This document shows positions 46,130-63,301 of a stretch of 64,000 bases of DNA, one piece after another (position 1 is the stretch's first letter; each line of letters begins with the position of its first letter). The DNA comes from Mycoplasma sp. SG1 (GTDB lineage: Bacteria; Bacillota_I; Bacilli_A; Mycoplasmatales; SG1), in contig NZ_CP076852.1 in the NCBI RefSeq assembly GCF_023612375.1, forward strand, positions 124,001 through 188,000, read 5' to 3'. The notes beneath the pieces are model-generated. The model was not told where the DNA came from. It did not search any database and worked only from the letters and a program-made list of their open reading frames with translations. The position numbers were made by a program, and so were the translations under genes.

Positions 46130-46294
46130 ATGGATCAAAAAATTTATTCATCTGGAGAAGCACCTGGGAAAGGTCGATATAAGTGTTTGGGCTGTCCGTA
46201 TTACGTTAATTTAGAAGACGGAGAAGAGTTAGAAACTTGCCCAATGTGTGGAGTTGAGGAGTATATTAAAGTTCCAGACGACGAAGGACTTTAA
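46130..46294 (+). CDS. Rubredoxin-like zinc-ribbon protein (54 aa)
   Basis: 54 aa. SSGEAPGKGRYKCLGC followed by 14 residues and CPMCGVEEYIKV forms two CxxC knuckles. This matches a family of short zinc-ribbon/rubredoxin-like proteins with a GExPGxGxYxC start. The spacing between knuckles (14) is close to the rubredoxin domains of the rubrerythrin (13) and flavodiiron fusion (12) here, and shorter than true rubredoxin (about 29). It may bind Zn rather than Fe. It has its own promoter and terminator. Confidence 0.8.
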   Translation: MDQKIYSSGEAPGKGRYKCLGCPYYVNLEDGEELETCPMCGVEEYIKVPDDEGL

Positions 46295-46319
46295 AATTTG
46301 CTCTACACTTTACAGTTAT

Positions 46320-46366
46320 TAACTATTTATAACAGTCAGGATCGTTAATAAATAGTTATTTTTTTA
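46320..46366 (+). terminator. Rho-independent terminator after the zinc-ribbon gene
   Basis: AACTATTTAT and ATAAATAGTT pair perfectly over 10 bp around a 17-nt loop, followed by ATTTTTTTATTTT. The ung start lies just after. Confidence 0.75.
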
Positions 46367-46370
46367 TTTT

Positions 46371-47060
46371 ATGGAAATAAATGATTTTCAGTCTTTCAAA
46401 GAAAATATTGATAAAAGTTGAATTGATATTTTTAATGCTGAATATCAAAAAAAATATTTCTACAGTTTATTAAACTTTTTAGAACAGGAATATAAAGATA
46501 AAATTATATATCCACCAAAAGAGTTAATATTTCATGCTTTTTATGAATCTAGATTAGATAATTTAAAAGTTATTATTATTGGTCAAGATCCTTATCATCA
46601 ACCATTTCAAGCTGATGGTCTTGCATTCAGTGTATCACCAGCGACGAAAATAACTTCATCATTAAGGAATATTTTTAAAGAATTAAATTCAGATTTAGGA
46701 ATTAATAATTTAAATTTATCATTATCTAATTGAGCAAAACAAGGGGTATTATTATTAAATACGACTTTAACTGTTAAGGAAGGGGAACCTTTATCACATA
46801 AAAATATAGGTTGAAATACATTTATTATCAATATATTAAATGCTATCTTTCAAATTAAGAAAGAAATCATTTTAATTCTTTGAGGTAAAAAGGCTCAAAA
46901 ATTAATTTTATCATTAGATTTCAAAAATAAACCTATAATTTTAAAAGCAGGACATCCGAGTGGTTTGAGCGCAAAATATTTTTTAGGATGTTGCCATTTT
47001 TCAAAAGTTAATCAAATATTAATTGAAAATAATTCAGAACCAATAAATTGAAAAACCTAA
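46371..47060 (+). CDS. ung: Uracil-DNA glycosylase
   Basis: 229 aa. It removes uracil from DNA. The water-activating motif GQDPYHQPFQADGLAFS (Asp near residue 73), LLLNTTLTVKEGEP, ILILWGKKAQ and the HPSGLSAKYFLGCCHF loop are diagnostic. UGA Trp codons are used throughout, including in LSNWAKQG and INWKT. Its end overlaps the next gene by 13 bp. Confidence 0.97.
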
Positions 47061-47860
47061 AATTTAATATTATTCATCACTTCAAGGAAGTTAAGTTAAA
47101 AAATAATAAATTAACTACTAAGAAAATTATTAATATTTCTATATTTTCTGCAGCTAGTGTAGCGATGATTGTTGTTCTTTTTTCTTATACGCCAATTTTA
47201 ATTTTTCCAACCGCTAAAATTGCTTTTGAAGGTGTTTTTATCAAAATCGTTGGTTATTTATTTGGACCATTTTGTGGAGCAATTATTGGATTAATAACAG
47301 AATTATTAGTTAATTTAATTCGACCTAGCTTTGTTCATTGAGTATTTTTTGTCACTATGATAGTTTATGGTTTAATTGGGGGAATTGGTAATTTTATTAA
47401 CCGTAGTTTTAGTTACAGGTTAAAAATGATTAGTTTTTTTCTTTTTTTAGGTTTAGTTTTAGGGCTTTATGTCGGACTTTGATATTATTATGACAGTCAT
47501 GGTTTAGTTACTACAGGTTCATTTATTGATAGTATTTTTAAATCCGCCCTCCTGATTAGTTTCTTGGTTATAACGATTATTTTAATCGCAATATTAGCTA
47601 TATTTATCAGTTGTTGCCATTTTTTAAAAAAACAAAAATTAGTCGCAGATTTAATTCCGATTATTATTTTTTCAGGAATTTTAGATTTTGGGATCGGAAA
47701 TTTCCTAATCCCAATCGCTGATCATTCAATTTTAGGAATATCATACGGAACTCTAGTCTTTTTAAAATTTTTCGTTTCCCCTATCATCTTTTTATTTAAT
47801 ATTGCTATTATTTATACAGTTGTTACAGTTTTAAATAAAATTTTAAAAAATCATGCCTAA
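47048..47860 (+). CDS. ECF transporter S component, probably for folate
   Basis: 270 aa membrane protein, TTG start at 47048 inside the end of ung. About six hydrophobic segments; IKIVGYLFGPFCGAIIGLITELLVNLI is the typical ECF S-component sequence (FGPxxGxxxGxxxD-like). S components capture a vitamin and use the shared EcfAA'T energy module, which is not in this window. The 8-bp overlap with folC suggests a folate substrate (FolT), but this is inferred from context. Confidence 0.82.
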
Positions 47861-49115
47861 AGACATTAATTGAGATAATTTGTTAGAAAAACTTTTTTTA
47901 AAAAAAAATAATTTATCATCAGCAGAAAGACTTATTCAAAATTTAAAAATCAAAGATTATATTTTTTCTTTTAAAAATGTTTTGAAATTTCCAGAACTAA
48001 TCATATCAGTTACAGGAACAAACGGCAAAAGTAGTGTTTGTTATTTTTTAAATCAAATGTTAAAATCAAAATTTAAAAAAAGAGCACTCTTTATATCGCC
48101 ACACATCATCAGCGTTCAAGAAAGGATAAAAATCAATGATAAAGAAATTTCAAAAGATGACTTTCTTGATATTTATTTCCAACATCTTGAATTTATAGAA
48201 AAGAACCGATTAAATTTTTTTCAGATATTATTTTTAATTGCTGTTTTCTATTTCTTTACAAACAATATTGATTTACTAATTCTTGAGTACGGGATCGGAG
48301 CAAAGTATGATTGTTGTAATATATTTGAAAAACAAATATCTGTCATATCTACAATTGGAGTTGATCATCAAAGATTTTTAGGTTCAACAAAAGAAGAAGT
48401 TGCTGAAAATAAAAAAGCAATTATGCGACAAAATTCACTTTTAGTTTGTAACATAAGTGATAAAAAAATATTTTCATTACTTGATCATTATGCTAAACAA
48501 CTTAACAGTCAAGTTATTAATATCTCAGACACTTTTAAGATTTTAGAAACAGGCACGGATTTTATTAGATTCTCTTATTTAAATCAAGAATATCAAATCT
48601 TTTCAACAGCAGAATTTCAAGCTAAAAATTTAGTAATCGCCATCGCTATCGCAAATACTTTAAATATTAAATATTCATTAATTAAAGATGAAGTTAATAA
48701 AATTAAATTCCTTCCAGGTAGAGCAGAAATTTTAAAAATTAAAGATAAAACGATAATTTTAGATGGAGCGCACAATATAGAAGCAAGTTTTAATTTTTCG
48801 AAATATTTAAGGAAAAATTATAATCATAGGCAAAGTCTTATTTTTTTAGCTTTATTGAAAGATAAAAATGTTGAAGATATTTTAAAAATTTATGTAAATC
48901 AAAAAATCAATTGTTATTTAGTCAATTGTAGTTCGTTACATGATAGGTTTTTGTCATACAATGATTTATTTAAATTAAAAAATAAATATAATCTTAATAT
49001 TTTAGATTTCAAAGACATAGCTAAAACATTACCAAAACTAACAGAAACCATAATTTGTTTTACAGGTTCCTTAATGTTTATATCATACTTAAAAAATAAA
49101 CATACCCTTAATTAA
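47853..49115 (+). CDS. folC: Folylpolyglutamate synthase
   Basis: 420 aa. It adds glutamates to tetrahydrofolate and so traps it in the cell. The ATG at 47853 gives MPKDINWDNLLEKLFLKK, placing the Trp (UGA) near the start. SVTGTNGKSSVCYFL (P-loop), SPHIISVQERIKIN, EYGIGAKYDCCNIF, STIGVDHQRFLG, LPGRAEIL and ILDGAHNIEAS are Mur-ligase/FolC signatures. Downstream of the ECF S gene, it probably processes imported folate. Confidence 0.95.
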
Positions 49116-49129
49116 TTTTTCATTTTAAC

Positions 49130-50065
49130 GTGGAATATTTCTATTGATTTATTATTCTTTTTGGAGCTTTAATAGTCGTTTTTCTTTTAGAGCATTATAT
49201 TTTTAAAATAAATACTTTTAAACCATTAAATAAAATTATTATTAGCAGAATAGCTCATTGCGGTCTTTTCATTGCAGTCGCTATTATTTTACAGCTTTTA
49301 TCAAATTCTGTTTTTGCATTTAGCCGTTATTTACAGTTCCCGTTATCAAACATACCATTAGCTTATACTGGTTTTTTGTTTGGTCCATTTTATGGTTTTT
49401 TATCTGGAATTATTTATGATTGTTTAAATACATTATTTGGAGTTATAAACGGAGCATATCATCCTGGATTTACTTTTGTTAGCGGTTGCTATGGTTTAAT
49501 TCCTGGATTTTTAGTTCTTTTAATTGTTAAATTTTATAAATTCTTTCATAAATATGGATTTTTTATCATATGGGGATTAATTTTGGCTGTTTTAACATGA
49601 ATTATTATTTATACGATATTAAATCAAAATACATTAGCTGACAAACTTTCGCTTTCAAAAACTGTTTTTTTTAGTATTTATTTTTCTGTTATTTTTATTT
49701 TTTACTCCGTTGTCTTGATATTATTTATTTATAATTTTAAGAAAAATAATATTAGAAATATTAATCTTTTTCATTTAATATTTCTAACTTTCTTCTTTGA
49801 GATGATATTTGTTTCGTTTTTTTTAACCCCAATCCTTTTAAAGCAGATATATGGCGTTCCTGTTAGTGTATGATTATTAGTTAGAATAACTATATCCCCG
49901 TTAACTTTTGGATTGGTAGCTTTATTTACCGTTTTGATAACTTACCGTCTAAAAAATGTAATTACCGCTGATAAAATGTTGTATTATGTTATGAATCCAA
50001 AAGTTAAAATTCTAAATACAAGCACAATGAATGATAATAATATAAAGCAAAAAAATACGCAATAA
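49130..50065 (+). CDS. ECF transporter S component, substrate unknown
   Basis: 311 aa, GTG start at 49130. An N-terminal anchor is followed by [28 protein letters not shown], the ECF S-component motif, and four more hydrophobic segments ([68 protein letters not shown]). It is a second S component right after folC, similar in layout to the first. Either it is a paralogue with another vitamin or both serve folate forms. Confidence 0.78.
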
Positions 50066-50081
50066 CAGAATATTTTATTCA

Positions 50082-51482
50082 ATGAAACTTCACAACAGCC
50101 TTGATAATCAATTACATGACATTACTTCATTAAAAAAAATATCAATTTATGTTTGTGGGCCAACTGTTTATTCAGATATTCATATCGGTAATTGTCGCCC
50201 GATCATTGTTTTCGATGTTTTAGTTCGTTTTTTAAAATTTGTATTAAAAAAAGAAGTTTTTTATATACACAATATTACAGATATAGATGATAAAATTATC
50301 AACGCCGCTAAAGAAAAAAAAGTTTCAGAGACAGAAATTTCTGAAAAATATACCAAACATTATTTTGTTATTTGAGATAAGCTTAATCTTTTAAAAAGCT
50401 CTGTTTATCCTAAAGTTACTGAAGAAATAAATTCTATTGTTTCGTTTATAAATTTTTGTTTACAAAATAATTTTGCCTATAAATTATCGAGCGGTATTTA
50501 TTTCGATCTAGATAACGTTCAAAAAATTTATGGAATTTTATCCAATCAAGATCAAACCAAAATGTTTATAAACAAAGCCAAAAACAAATATTTTAATCAG
50601 AAAAAAAATATTAATGATTTTGCGTTATGAAAATTTTCAGACAACGAACCATCTTGAGATGCACCCTTTGGTTCTGGAAGACCTGGTTGGCATACTGAAT
50701 GTATGTGCTTGATTGATAAATATAATAACAGCGATACCATAACAATACACGGTGGAGGGATAGATTTAATCTTTCCGCATCACGAAAACGAAAGAGCACA
50801 ATTTTTCGTATACAAAAAAAAAGAATTAGCCAAAATATGAGTCCACACTGGAATGCTTAAAGTAAAAAGCAAAAAAGGCGAAATATCAAAAATGGCTAAA
50901 TCTGATCGAAATTTTATTACAGCGGATCAATTTTTAAAAATTTATAACAGCAACACATTACGTTATTTATTTTATTTATTTAATTACCGTAAAGACGCAG
51001 TTTACATTAAAACAGAAGTAGATGGAATATTCAACCTTTTAAAAAGAATCAACAAATCAATTAATACTGCAATTTTTTATCATTTTTTGATATCAGAAAC
51101 ACAATTCACTTTTTCAGATAATGATTTAAACATTTGACTTCAAAATATCAAAAACAATTCATTAGAAAAAAGTTTTTTAGATTCGGTAAATGATAATTTA
51201 AATTTAAGCAATGCTATAGCAGTTTTTAATATTTTTTTAAAAAAATATTTTAATAACTTAATCCAAAAGAAAGATCAATTAAAAGATCATTTTATTGAAT
51301 TAAAAAATCAATTAGGAACTATTTTTGCTTTTTCTTTTTTATTGGGATTTAAATGAAATTTATATGAATACTCAGCTGATGATTTAAAAATATATAAAAA
51401 TTATCAAAACGCTGTTAAAGAAAAAAATTACATTCTTAGCGACAAACTAAGAGAAAAGTTAATCAAAAAAGACATTATTTAG
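50082..51482 (+). CDS. cysS: Cysteinyl-tRNA synthetase
   Basis: 466 aa class I synthetase charging tRNA-Cys. [26 protein letters not shown] holds the HIGH-type motif (HIGN), [14 protein letters not shown] follows, [14 protein letters not shown] and [19 protein letters not shown] provide zinc ligands, and [10 protein letters not shown] is the KMSKS-type loop (residues 270-274, KMAKS). It ends at TAG. It stands before the sigma-like gene, as in the cysS-...-sigH order of Bacillus. Confidence 0.97.
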
Positions 51483-51515
51483 TCAGAAACTAACAGACAT
51501 TATTTATAAATTAAT

Positions 51516-52160
51516 ATGGAATCCAAAGAATCAAAAAATTTTAAAATTGATGAATATTTAGCAATCTTATATAAAAGCAAACCAACTACAGCGATTGTTG
51601 ATTATTTTTTACAAAAATATGATATTCAAATGAATTATATTGCTAAAAAACTGCTTTTTAAGTTTACACATAGTCCATTTTATCTAGAAGATTTCTCTTT
51701 TTTTAAATATAAAGCAGTAATCGAAGCATTAAAATACTATCATAGAGTTTTAAAGTTTTCTTTTTTACAATCGCTTCATGTAATACTACGATCTATGATA
51801 AGAGATTATCTACGTGTTCAGATAAATAACCGGAATAAACTTTTAAATTATGCTTATTCACTAGATATTAACAACACTTATAACTTTTCTGGTGGTAATA
51901 ATTCTATAACCAAGAATAAACAAAAATTTTATTTAAACGATAACAGCGAAAAACAACTTTTACTTTCAGAATCGATAAGAAAACTTAAAAAAAGTAATAA
52001 GTTTAGTCAGAAAGATCTTGAAATTTTTCTTTTATACTTAGAAGGTTCATCAATAAAAGATATTTCAGAAGCATACAATATATCTTCATTCAAATTTAAT
52101 AAATTGATTGAAGAAATCAAAGAAGAACTTAAAAACTATTGAAAAACTAATAAAAATTAA
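51516..52160 (+). CDS. Sigma-70 family-like protein at the sigH position
   Basis: 214 aa. It is weakly similar to alternative sigma factors: a region 2-like segment (KYKAVIEALKYYHRVLKFSFLQSLHVILRSMIRDYLRVQ) and a C-terminal helix-turn-helix-like region (SQKDLEIFLLYLEGSSIKDISEAYNISSFKFNKLIEEIKEEL) resembling region 4. The place between cysS and secE-nusG equals sigH in Bacillus. The domain boundaries are diverged and promoter specificity cannot be read. A DNA-binding regulator without sigma activity is the main alternative. A UGA Trp codon lies near the end, with the true stop TAA at 52158. Confidence 0.7.
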
Positions 52161-52179
52161 TATTTATAAAAGTTAAAAA

Positions 52180-52209
52180 AATTTTTCAAGATTGAAAATT
52201 CCTTTTTTT
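52180..52209 (+). terminator. Probable terminator after the sigma-like gene
   Basis: AATTTTTCA and TGAAAATT pair with one bulged T, followed by CCTTTTTTTG. It lies 20 bp after the stop. The 140-bp gap to secE holds no rpmG (L33) gene, which stands here in Bacillus. Confidence 0.5.
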
Positions 52210-52300
52210 GTTATTTATTTATCTAAATTTATCTATATAATAAAACAAAAATAAAAGACTACTCAGTGTTAAGTCGATAAATTGACTTTTTAAATTCATC

Positions 52301-52642
52301 ATGTTTAAGAAATCACCTAAAAATCAAAACCAAAAATTCAAGTTAAAAGAAGAATTAAAAAAACTAAAATCAAGGAAACAAGTTTTTAAAAAAATTCAAA
52401 AAGAGAAAGATATAAAAGACTTGTTAGAAAAATACGATAAAAAAAACCCTAACCCTTTATCTTTAAAACTAAAACATTATTTTTACGGACTAAGAAAAGA
52501 ATACGTTAGAATCGGCTGATTAAAAAAAGCGGAGGTTATTCGTGATTTTTATCAGGTAGTTGGATTTTCTTTATTTTTTCTTTCTATTTTTTTAATTGTT
52601 GATATTTTAATGAGTATATTTAGATGAACGGGGTTAATGTAA
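52301..52642 (+). CDS. secE: Preprotein translocase subunit SecE
   Basis: 113 aa. A long Lys-rich cytoplasmic part ends in LRKEYVRIGWLKKAEVIRDFYQVVGFSLFFLSIFLIVDILMSIF, the single-membrane-segment SecE core, with UGA-encoded Trp. SecE clamps SecY in the translocon. It precedes nusG as in nearly all bacteria. Confidence 0.92.
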
Positions 52643-52710
52643 TTTAAAGATATTTTTTTTTAGAAAAGAGTCAATCAAATATCAATAACATTTTGCAAAA
52701 TTTTAAAACC

Positions 52711-53307
52711 ATGGACGATAAGAAAATAGACAACAATACAAATGAAGAAAGCACTGACCGCCCTGAACAAATCAAAAAGCTTTGATATGCTTTGAATATT
52801 AGTAATGTAAATCAAAGACAAATTATTAATTTATTACAAAATAGAATTAAAGAGTCAGGGTTAGGCGATCAAATAGGAGAAATTTTATTAGTAGAAAAAA
52901 AACAAAAACATTTAAAAACTAATAAAATTACATATAAAAACATCTACGCTGGGTACATTTTTATTAATATGACAATGAACAATGATACTTGGAAATTGGT
53001 TAAAAATACTCCTGGAGTTTTTGGATTTGTCGGGTCAGTTGGTAATAAGTCACAACCATTACCGATTTCAGATGAAGAAGCTGAAGAAGTTAAAAAAACA
53101 TTAGAAGAAAACAAAGATTATTCTCCAACCTATTTTATTAATTTTAAAGTTGGCGATGTTATTAAAATAAATGATAAAAATTTACCAATTAATCAAGGAA
53201 AAGTATTGTCTATAGATGATAAAAAAGGGATTGCAATCGTTGAAATAGAAATGTTTGGTAGATTAATTTCTTGAAAAATAAAATTAAATAAAATAGAAAA
53301 ATTTTAA
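52711..53307 (+). CDS. nusG: Transcription antitermination factor NusG
   Basis: 198 aa. After a short acidic N-terminal extension, LWYALNISNVNQRQIINLLQNRI starts the NGN domain; YKNIYAGYIFINMTMNNDTWKLVKNTPGVFGFVGSVG follows. The KOW domain is NFKVGDVIKINDKNLPINQGKVLSIDDKKGIAIVEIEMFGR. The ATG at 52711 gives the extension MDDKKIDNNTNEES. NusG links RNA polymerase with elongation factors or ribosomes. Confidence 0.96.
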
Positions 53308-53386
53308 TTTAACAAAGTTTTTATATATAATTTTTCGTATGTGCTTCATCAATTCTAATATTGATTAGAACTTTGATTTTTGCAAC

Positions 53387-53392
53387 TATAAT
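53387..53392 (+). promoter_or_regulatory. -10 element of rplK-rplA promoter
   Basis: A consensus TATAAT precedes the likely rplK start (53418) by 25 bp. If used, the in-frame start codons upstream (53361, 53391) would not be in the transcript, supporting the 53418 start. No clear -35. Confidence 0.45.
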
Positions 53393-53417
53393 GCAAAAAA
53401 TAAACAAAACAACAAAA

Positions 53418-53918
53418 ATGAGTGTAAAATCAAAAACAAAAAAAATTCATAAAGTAGCAAAAGTAAAATTTTTAGGCGGAACTGCTAAACCTTGTGCTGT
53501 GTTAGCAAGTTTACAAATAAATATGATGCAATTTTGTAGTCAGTACAACGAACAAACTAAAAACAATCCCGATGATTATATTCCAGCAATAATATATGCA
53601 TACAAGGATAAAACATTTGATTTTGAAATTTTAACGATACCAACCGGGGATTTAATCAAAAAACACCTAAAAATAGAAAAAGGCTCAAGTGAACCATCTA
53701 AAAACATTGTTGGTGAATTAACATTAGAACAAGCTAAAGAAATTGCTCACTATAAATTACAATCTTTCCCGAATAAATTAGATATTGATGCAGCTTTAAA
53801 ATCAGTTCACGGTACTGCAAAATCTATGGGTGTTAAAATTAAAGATTATGATCCCTCAAAAACGATAAAAAGTGATAAATTTTATCAACAGTTTAGTGAT
53901 TCAAAAACCAACAATTAA
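53418..53918 (+). CDS. rplK: 50S ribosomal protein L11, divergent N-terminus
   Basis: 166 aa from the ATG at 53418 (MSVKSKTKKIHKV); start codons at 53361 and 53391 in the same frame would add 19 or 9 residues. FLGGTAKPCAVLASLQINMMQFCSQYNEQT aligns with the L11 N-terminal domain, but the usual PAPPVGPALGQ loop is replaced. The C-terminal rRNA-binding domain is clear: VGELTLEQAKEIAHYKL ... SVHGTAKSMGVKI. An extra tail of about 20 residues follows. L11 sits in the GTPase-associated centre. Confidence 0.92.
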   Translation: MSVKSKTKKIHKVAKVKFLGGTAKPCAVLASLQINMMQFCSQYNEQTKNNPDDYIPAIIYAYKDKTFDFEILTIPTGDLIKKHLKIEKGSSEPSKNIVGELTLEQAKEIAHYKLQSFPNKLDIDAALKSVHGTAKSMGVKIKDYDPSKTIKSDKFYQQFSDSKTNN

Positions 53919-53952
53919 AAATATATTTCAGATTATTTAAAGACTTGTATAT

Positions 53953-54627
53953 ATGGACAAAGCAACTAATAACAAAACTTCTAAAGTGGATAAAAAACCA
54001 TTATCGATAGAAACTGCGGTTTCTGAATTAAAAAAATTTCCTAGTAAAAAATTTAATGAAACGATCGACGTTGTCTTTTCATTAAATATAGATACTAAAA
54101 AACCAGAACATCAATTAAAAGGAACCATTTCCCTTCCACACAGCTGTTTAAAAAAACAAAAAATCGTTGCAGTTGTTGCACCTGATGAAATTGACATAGC
54201 AAAAGATGCAGGAGCAGATATAGTTGGAGGTTCTGATATTATTGAAAAAATATTACAAACTAAGTGAACCGATTTTGATGTACTTTTAGCAAGCAACAAA
54301 ATGGTTGGTTCTTTAGCAAAAGCAGGTCATATTCTTGGACCAAAAGGATTAATGCCAACAATTAAAAAACAAACAGTTAGCAATAACATTGAAAAAACAA
54401 TTAAAGAATTTGTTAAAGGAAAAAAAAGTTATCAAGTTGATAAACAAGGTAATTTTCACTTTATTATTGGTAAAAAAAGTTTTTCTGATGAACAAATTAT
54501 TGAGAACTTTAATCACGTTTTAAAAGTTGTAAATACAATTAAACCACAAGGCATTAAAAGTAATTACATTAAATCTATCGCTATTTCTGCTACAATGTCA
54601 CCATCTATTTTGATTCAGATGGATTAA
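53953..54627 (+). CDS. rplA: 50S ribosomal protein L1
   Basis: 224 aa. VVAPDEIDIAKDAGADIVGGSDIIEKI, SLAKAGHILGPKGLMPTIKKQTVS and FVKGKKSYQVDKQGNFHFIIGKKSF with SNYIKSIAISATMSPSILIQMD identify L1. A UGA Trp lies in KWTDFDVLLAS. It follows rplK. Confidence 0.95.
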
Positions 54628-54754
54628 TTTATTTAAATTTATCTAAATTAAACAGTTTAATATATAATTTTAAAGCAGTTATTTTATTTTCATAGACCAT
54701 AATTGTAAAAATATATATTACTTAATACTAAAATTATCAAGAAAATAAATAAAA
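54628..54754 (+). other. rplJ-rplL leader region
   Basis: 127 bp, AT-rich. A TATAAT at 54663-54668 may drive rplJ-rplL. I could not find an L10-binding kink-turn leader by eye. Confidence 0.35.
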
Positions 54755-55279
54755 ATGGAAATTTCACCCGAAAGACAAAAAAAAGAGAAAATCGTTGAAA
54801 CGATCTCTGAAAGATTAAATTTATCCAATTCTTTGTGTATTTTTAACTACAAAGAATTTAAATCATCAGAATTTGCTAGTTTACGTACAAAATTTAAAGA
54901 AAATGGTGCTGAAGTAAAAGTTTTTAAAAATACTTTATTTTTAAAAACGCTTGAAAGCAGAAATGACAACAACATAAACAAATTTAGCGATGTTTTAAAA
55001 GGTCAAAACGCTTTTTTGTTTTCATATCAAGAACCATTGTTACCTATCAAAACCTTTTTAACATTTTGTGAAGAAAATCGTAAACCATTTTTACCTATTA
55101 TTTCCTTAATTGAAAATGCGGTAATAACTGACAAAAACAATCTGAAAAAATTAGCTAATTTTGAAATTAAAGACAATATGTATTCTTATGTTGGTTTTAT
55201 TTTAAAATTACCTCTTATAAAGTTATTGTTAACTTTAAAACAAATCACTCTTGCTAAAGATGAAAAGAGCGATAAATAA
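54755..55279 (+). CDS. rplJ: 50S ribosomal protein L10
   Basis: 174 aa. It starts MEISPERQKKEKIVETISERL, then IFNYKEFKSSEFASLRTKFKENGAEVKVFKNTLFLKTLE, typical for the L10 N-terminal domain that sits on 23S rRNA. The C-terminal helix (FILKLPLIKLLLTLKQITLAKDEK) binds L7/L12 dimers. It is followed 33 bp on by rplL. Confidence 0.94.
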   Translation: MEISPERQKKEKIVETISERLNLSNSLCIFNYKEFKSSEFASLRTKFKENGAEVKVFKNTLFLKTLESRNDNNINKFSDVLKGQNAFLFSYQEPLLPIKTFLTFCEENRKPFLPIISLIENAVITDKNNLKKLANFEIKDNMYSYVGFILKLPLIKLLLTLKQITLAKDEKSDK

Positions 55280-55312
55280 ATAAAATAATATAAATTAATC
55301 TCAAAATATCTC

Positions 55313-55690
55313 ATGGAAAAAAAAGCAATCTCAGACATTATTAATCAAATTAAATCAATGACTATCGTAGAAATCAATGAATTAATTTCTGCAATAGAAA
55401 CAGAATTTAAAGTTTCAGCTAACATTAATTTGCAAGCAAGCGATCAAGGTAATAAAAAAGCTAGTGATGACGCTGAAGCAAGCGAAGTTACAGTGTGATT
55501 AAAAGAAGTTGGACCTAAGAAAGTTGAAATGATCAAAAAAGTTCGTGAACTTAAAAATCTAGGTTTAATGGAAGCTAAAAAACTTGTTGATCAAACCCCT
55601 GTTGTAATTGAAGAAAAAACTAAACCTGATAAAGCTAAAGAACTTAAAAAAATTCTTGAAGACATTGGGGGAGTGGTTGAACTTAAATAA
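55313..55690 (+). CDS. rplL: 50S ribosomal protein L7/L12
   Basis: 125 aa. The N-terminal dimerisation domain (IINQIKSMTIVEINELISAIETEFKV) joins a flexible hinge, then the C-terminal domain LKEVGPKKVEMIKKVRELKNLGLMEAKKLVDQTPVVIEEKTKPDKAKELKKILEDIGGVVELK. A UGA Trp sits just before the domain. A terminator follows. Confidence 0.97.
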
Positions 55691-55720
55691 AAAAATAAAC
55701 ATTCTAAACCATTTACAAAC

Positions 55721-55760
55721 AATCAGAGACTTTTCAAAATAGAAAGCCTCTGATTTTTAT
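55721..55760 (+). terminator. Rho-independent terminator after rplL
   Basis: AATCAGAG ... CTCTGATT pairs over 8 bp and CTTT/AAAG extends it inside; TTTTTATTG follows. It separates rplJ-rplL from rpoB, so rpoBC should use its own promoter. Confidence 0.75.
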
Positions 55761-55765
55761 TGTTT

Positions 55766-55804
55766 TTTGTAAAACTTAAATCCAATATTTAAAAGTTTTA
55801 CAAA
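55766..55804. promoter_or_regulatory. Perfect 12-bp inverted repeat upstream of rpoB
   Basis: TTTGTAAAACTT (55766-55777) and AAGTTTTACAAA (55793-55804) are perfectly complementary around a 15-nt spacer. It lies 50 bp before the rpoB start. A possible -10 (TATATT, 55823-55828) follows it and the right arm covers the -35 zone, so it could be an operator. A terminator is less likely on the plus strand because no T-run follows. Confidence 0.45.
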
Positions 55805-55854
55805 TCAAAAAAATCTAAAAACTATATTTTAAATAAGGTTAAAACAATTTCAGA

Positions 55855-59316
<3,462 letters not shown>

Positions 59317-59320
59317 TGTC

Positions 59321-63223
<3,903 letters not shown>

Positions 63224-63254
63224 AATTTAAATATAATTAAAAGACAAGAAAATA

Positions 63255-63283
63255 TATACAATTTATCAATAGTTTCTTATAAT
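63255..63283 (+). promoter_or_regulatory. Candidate promoter of rpsL-rpsG
   Basis: TATACA - 17 bp - TATAAT, ending 18 bp before the rpsL ATG. Confidence 0.45.
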
Positions 63284-63301
63284 ATTAAAGAAAAAAATAA
63301 T

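Noticed and set aside
53361-53417. Longer rplK from the upstream start codons at 53361 or 53391
   Set aside because: A consensus -10 (53387-53392) lies in this stretch, and the added residues do not match L11.
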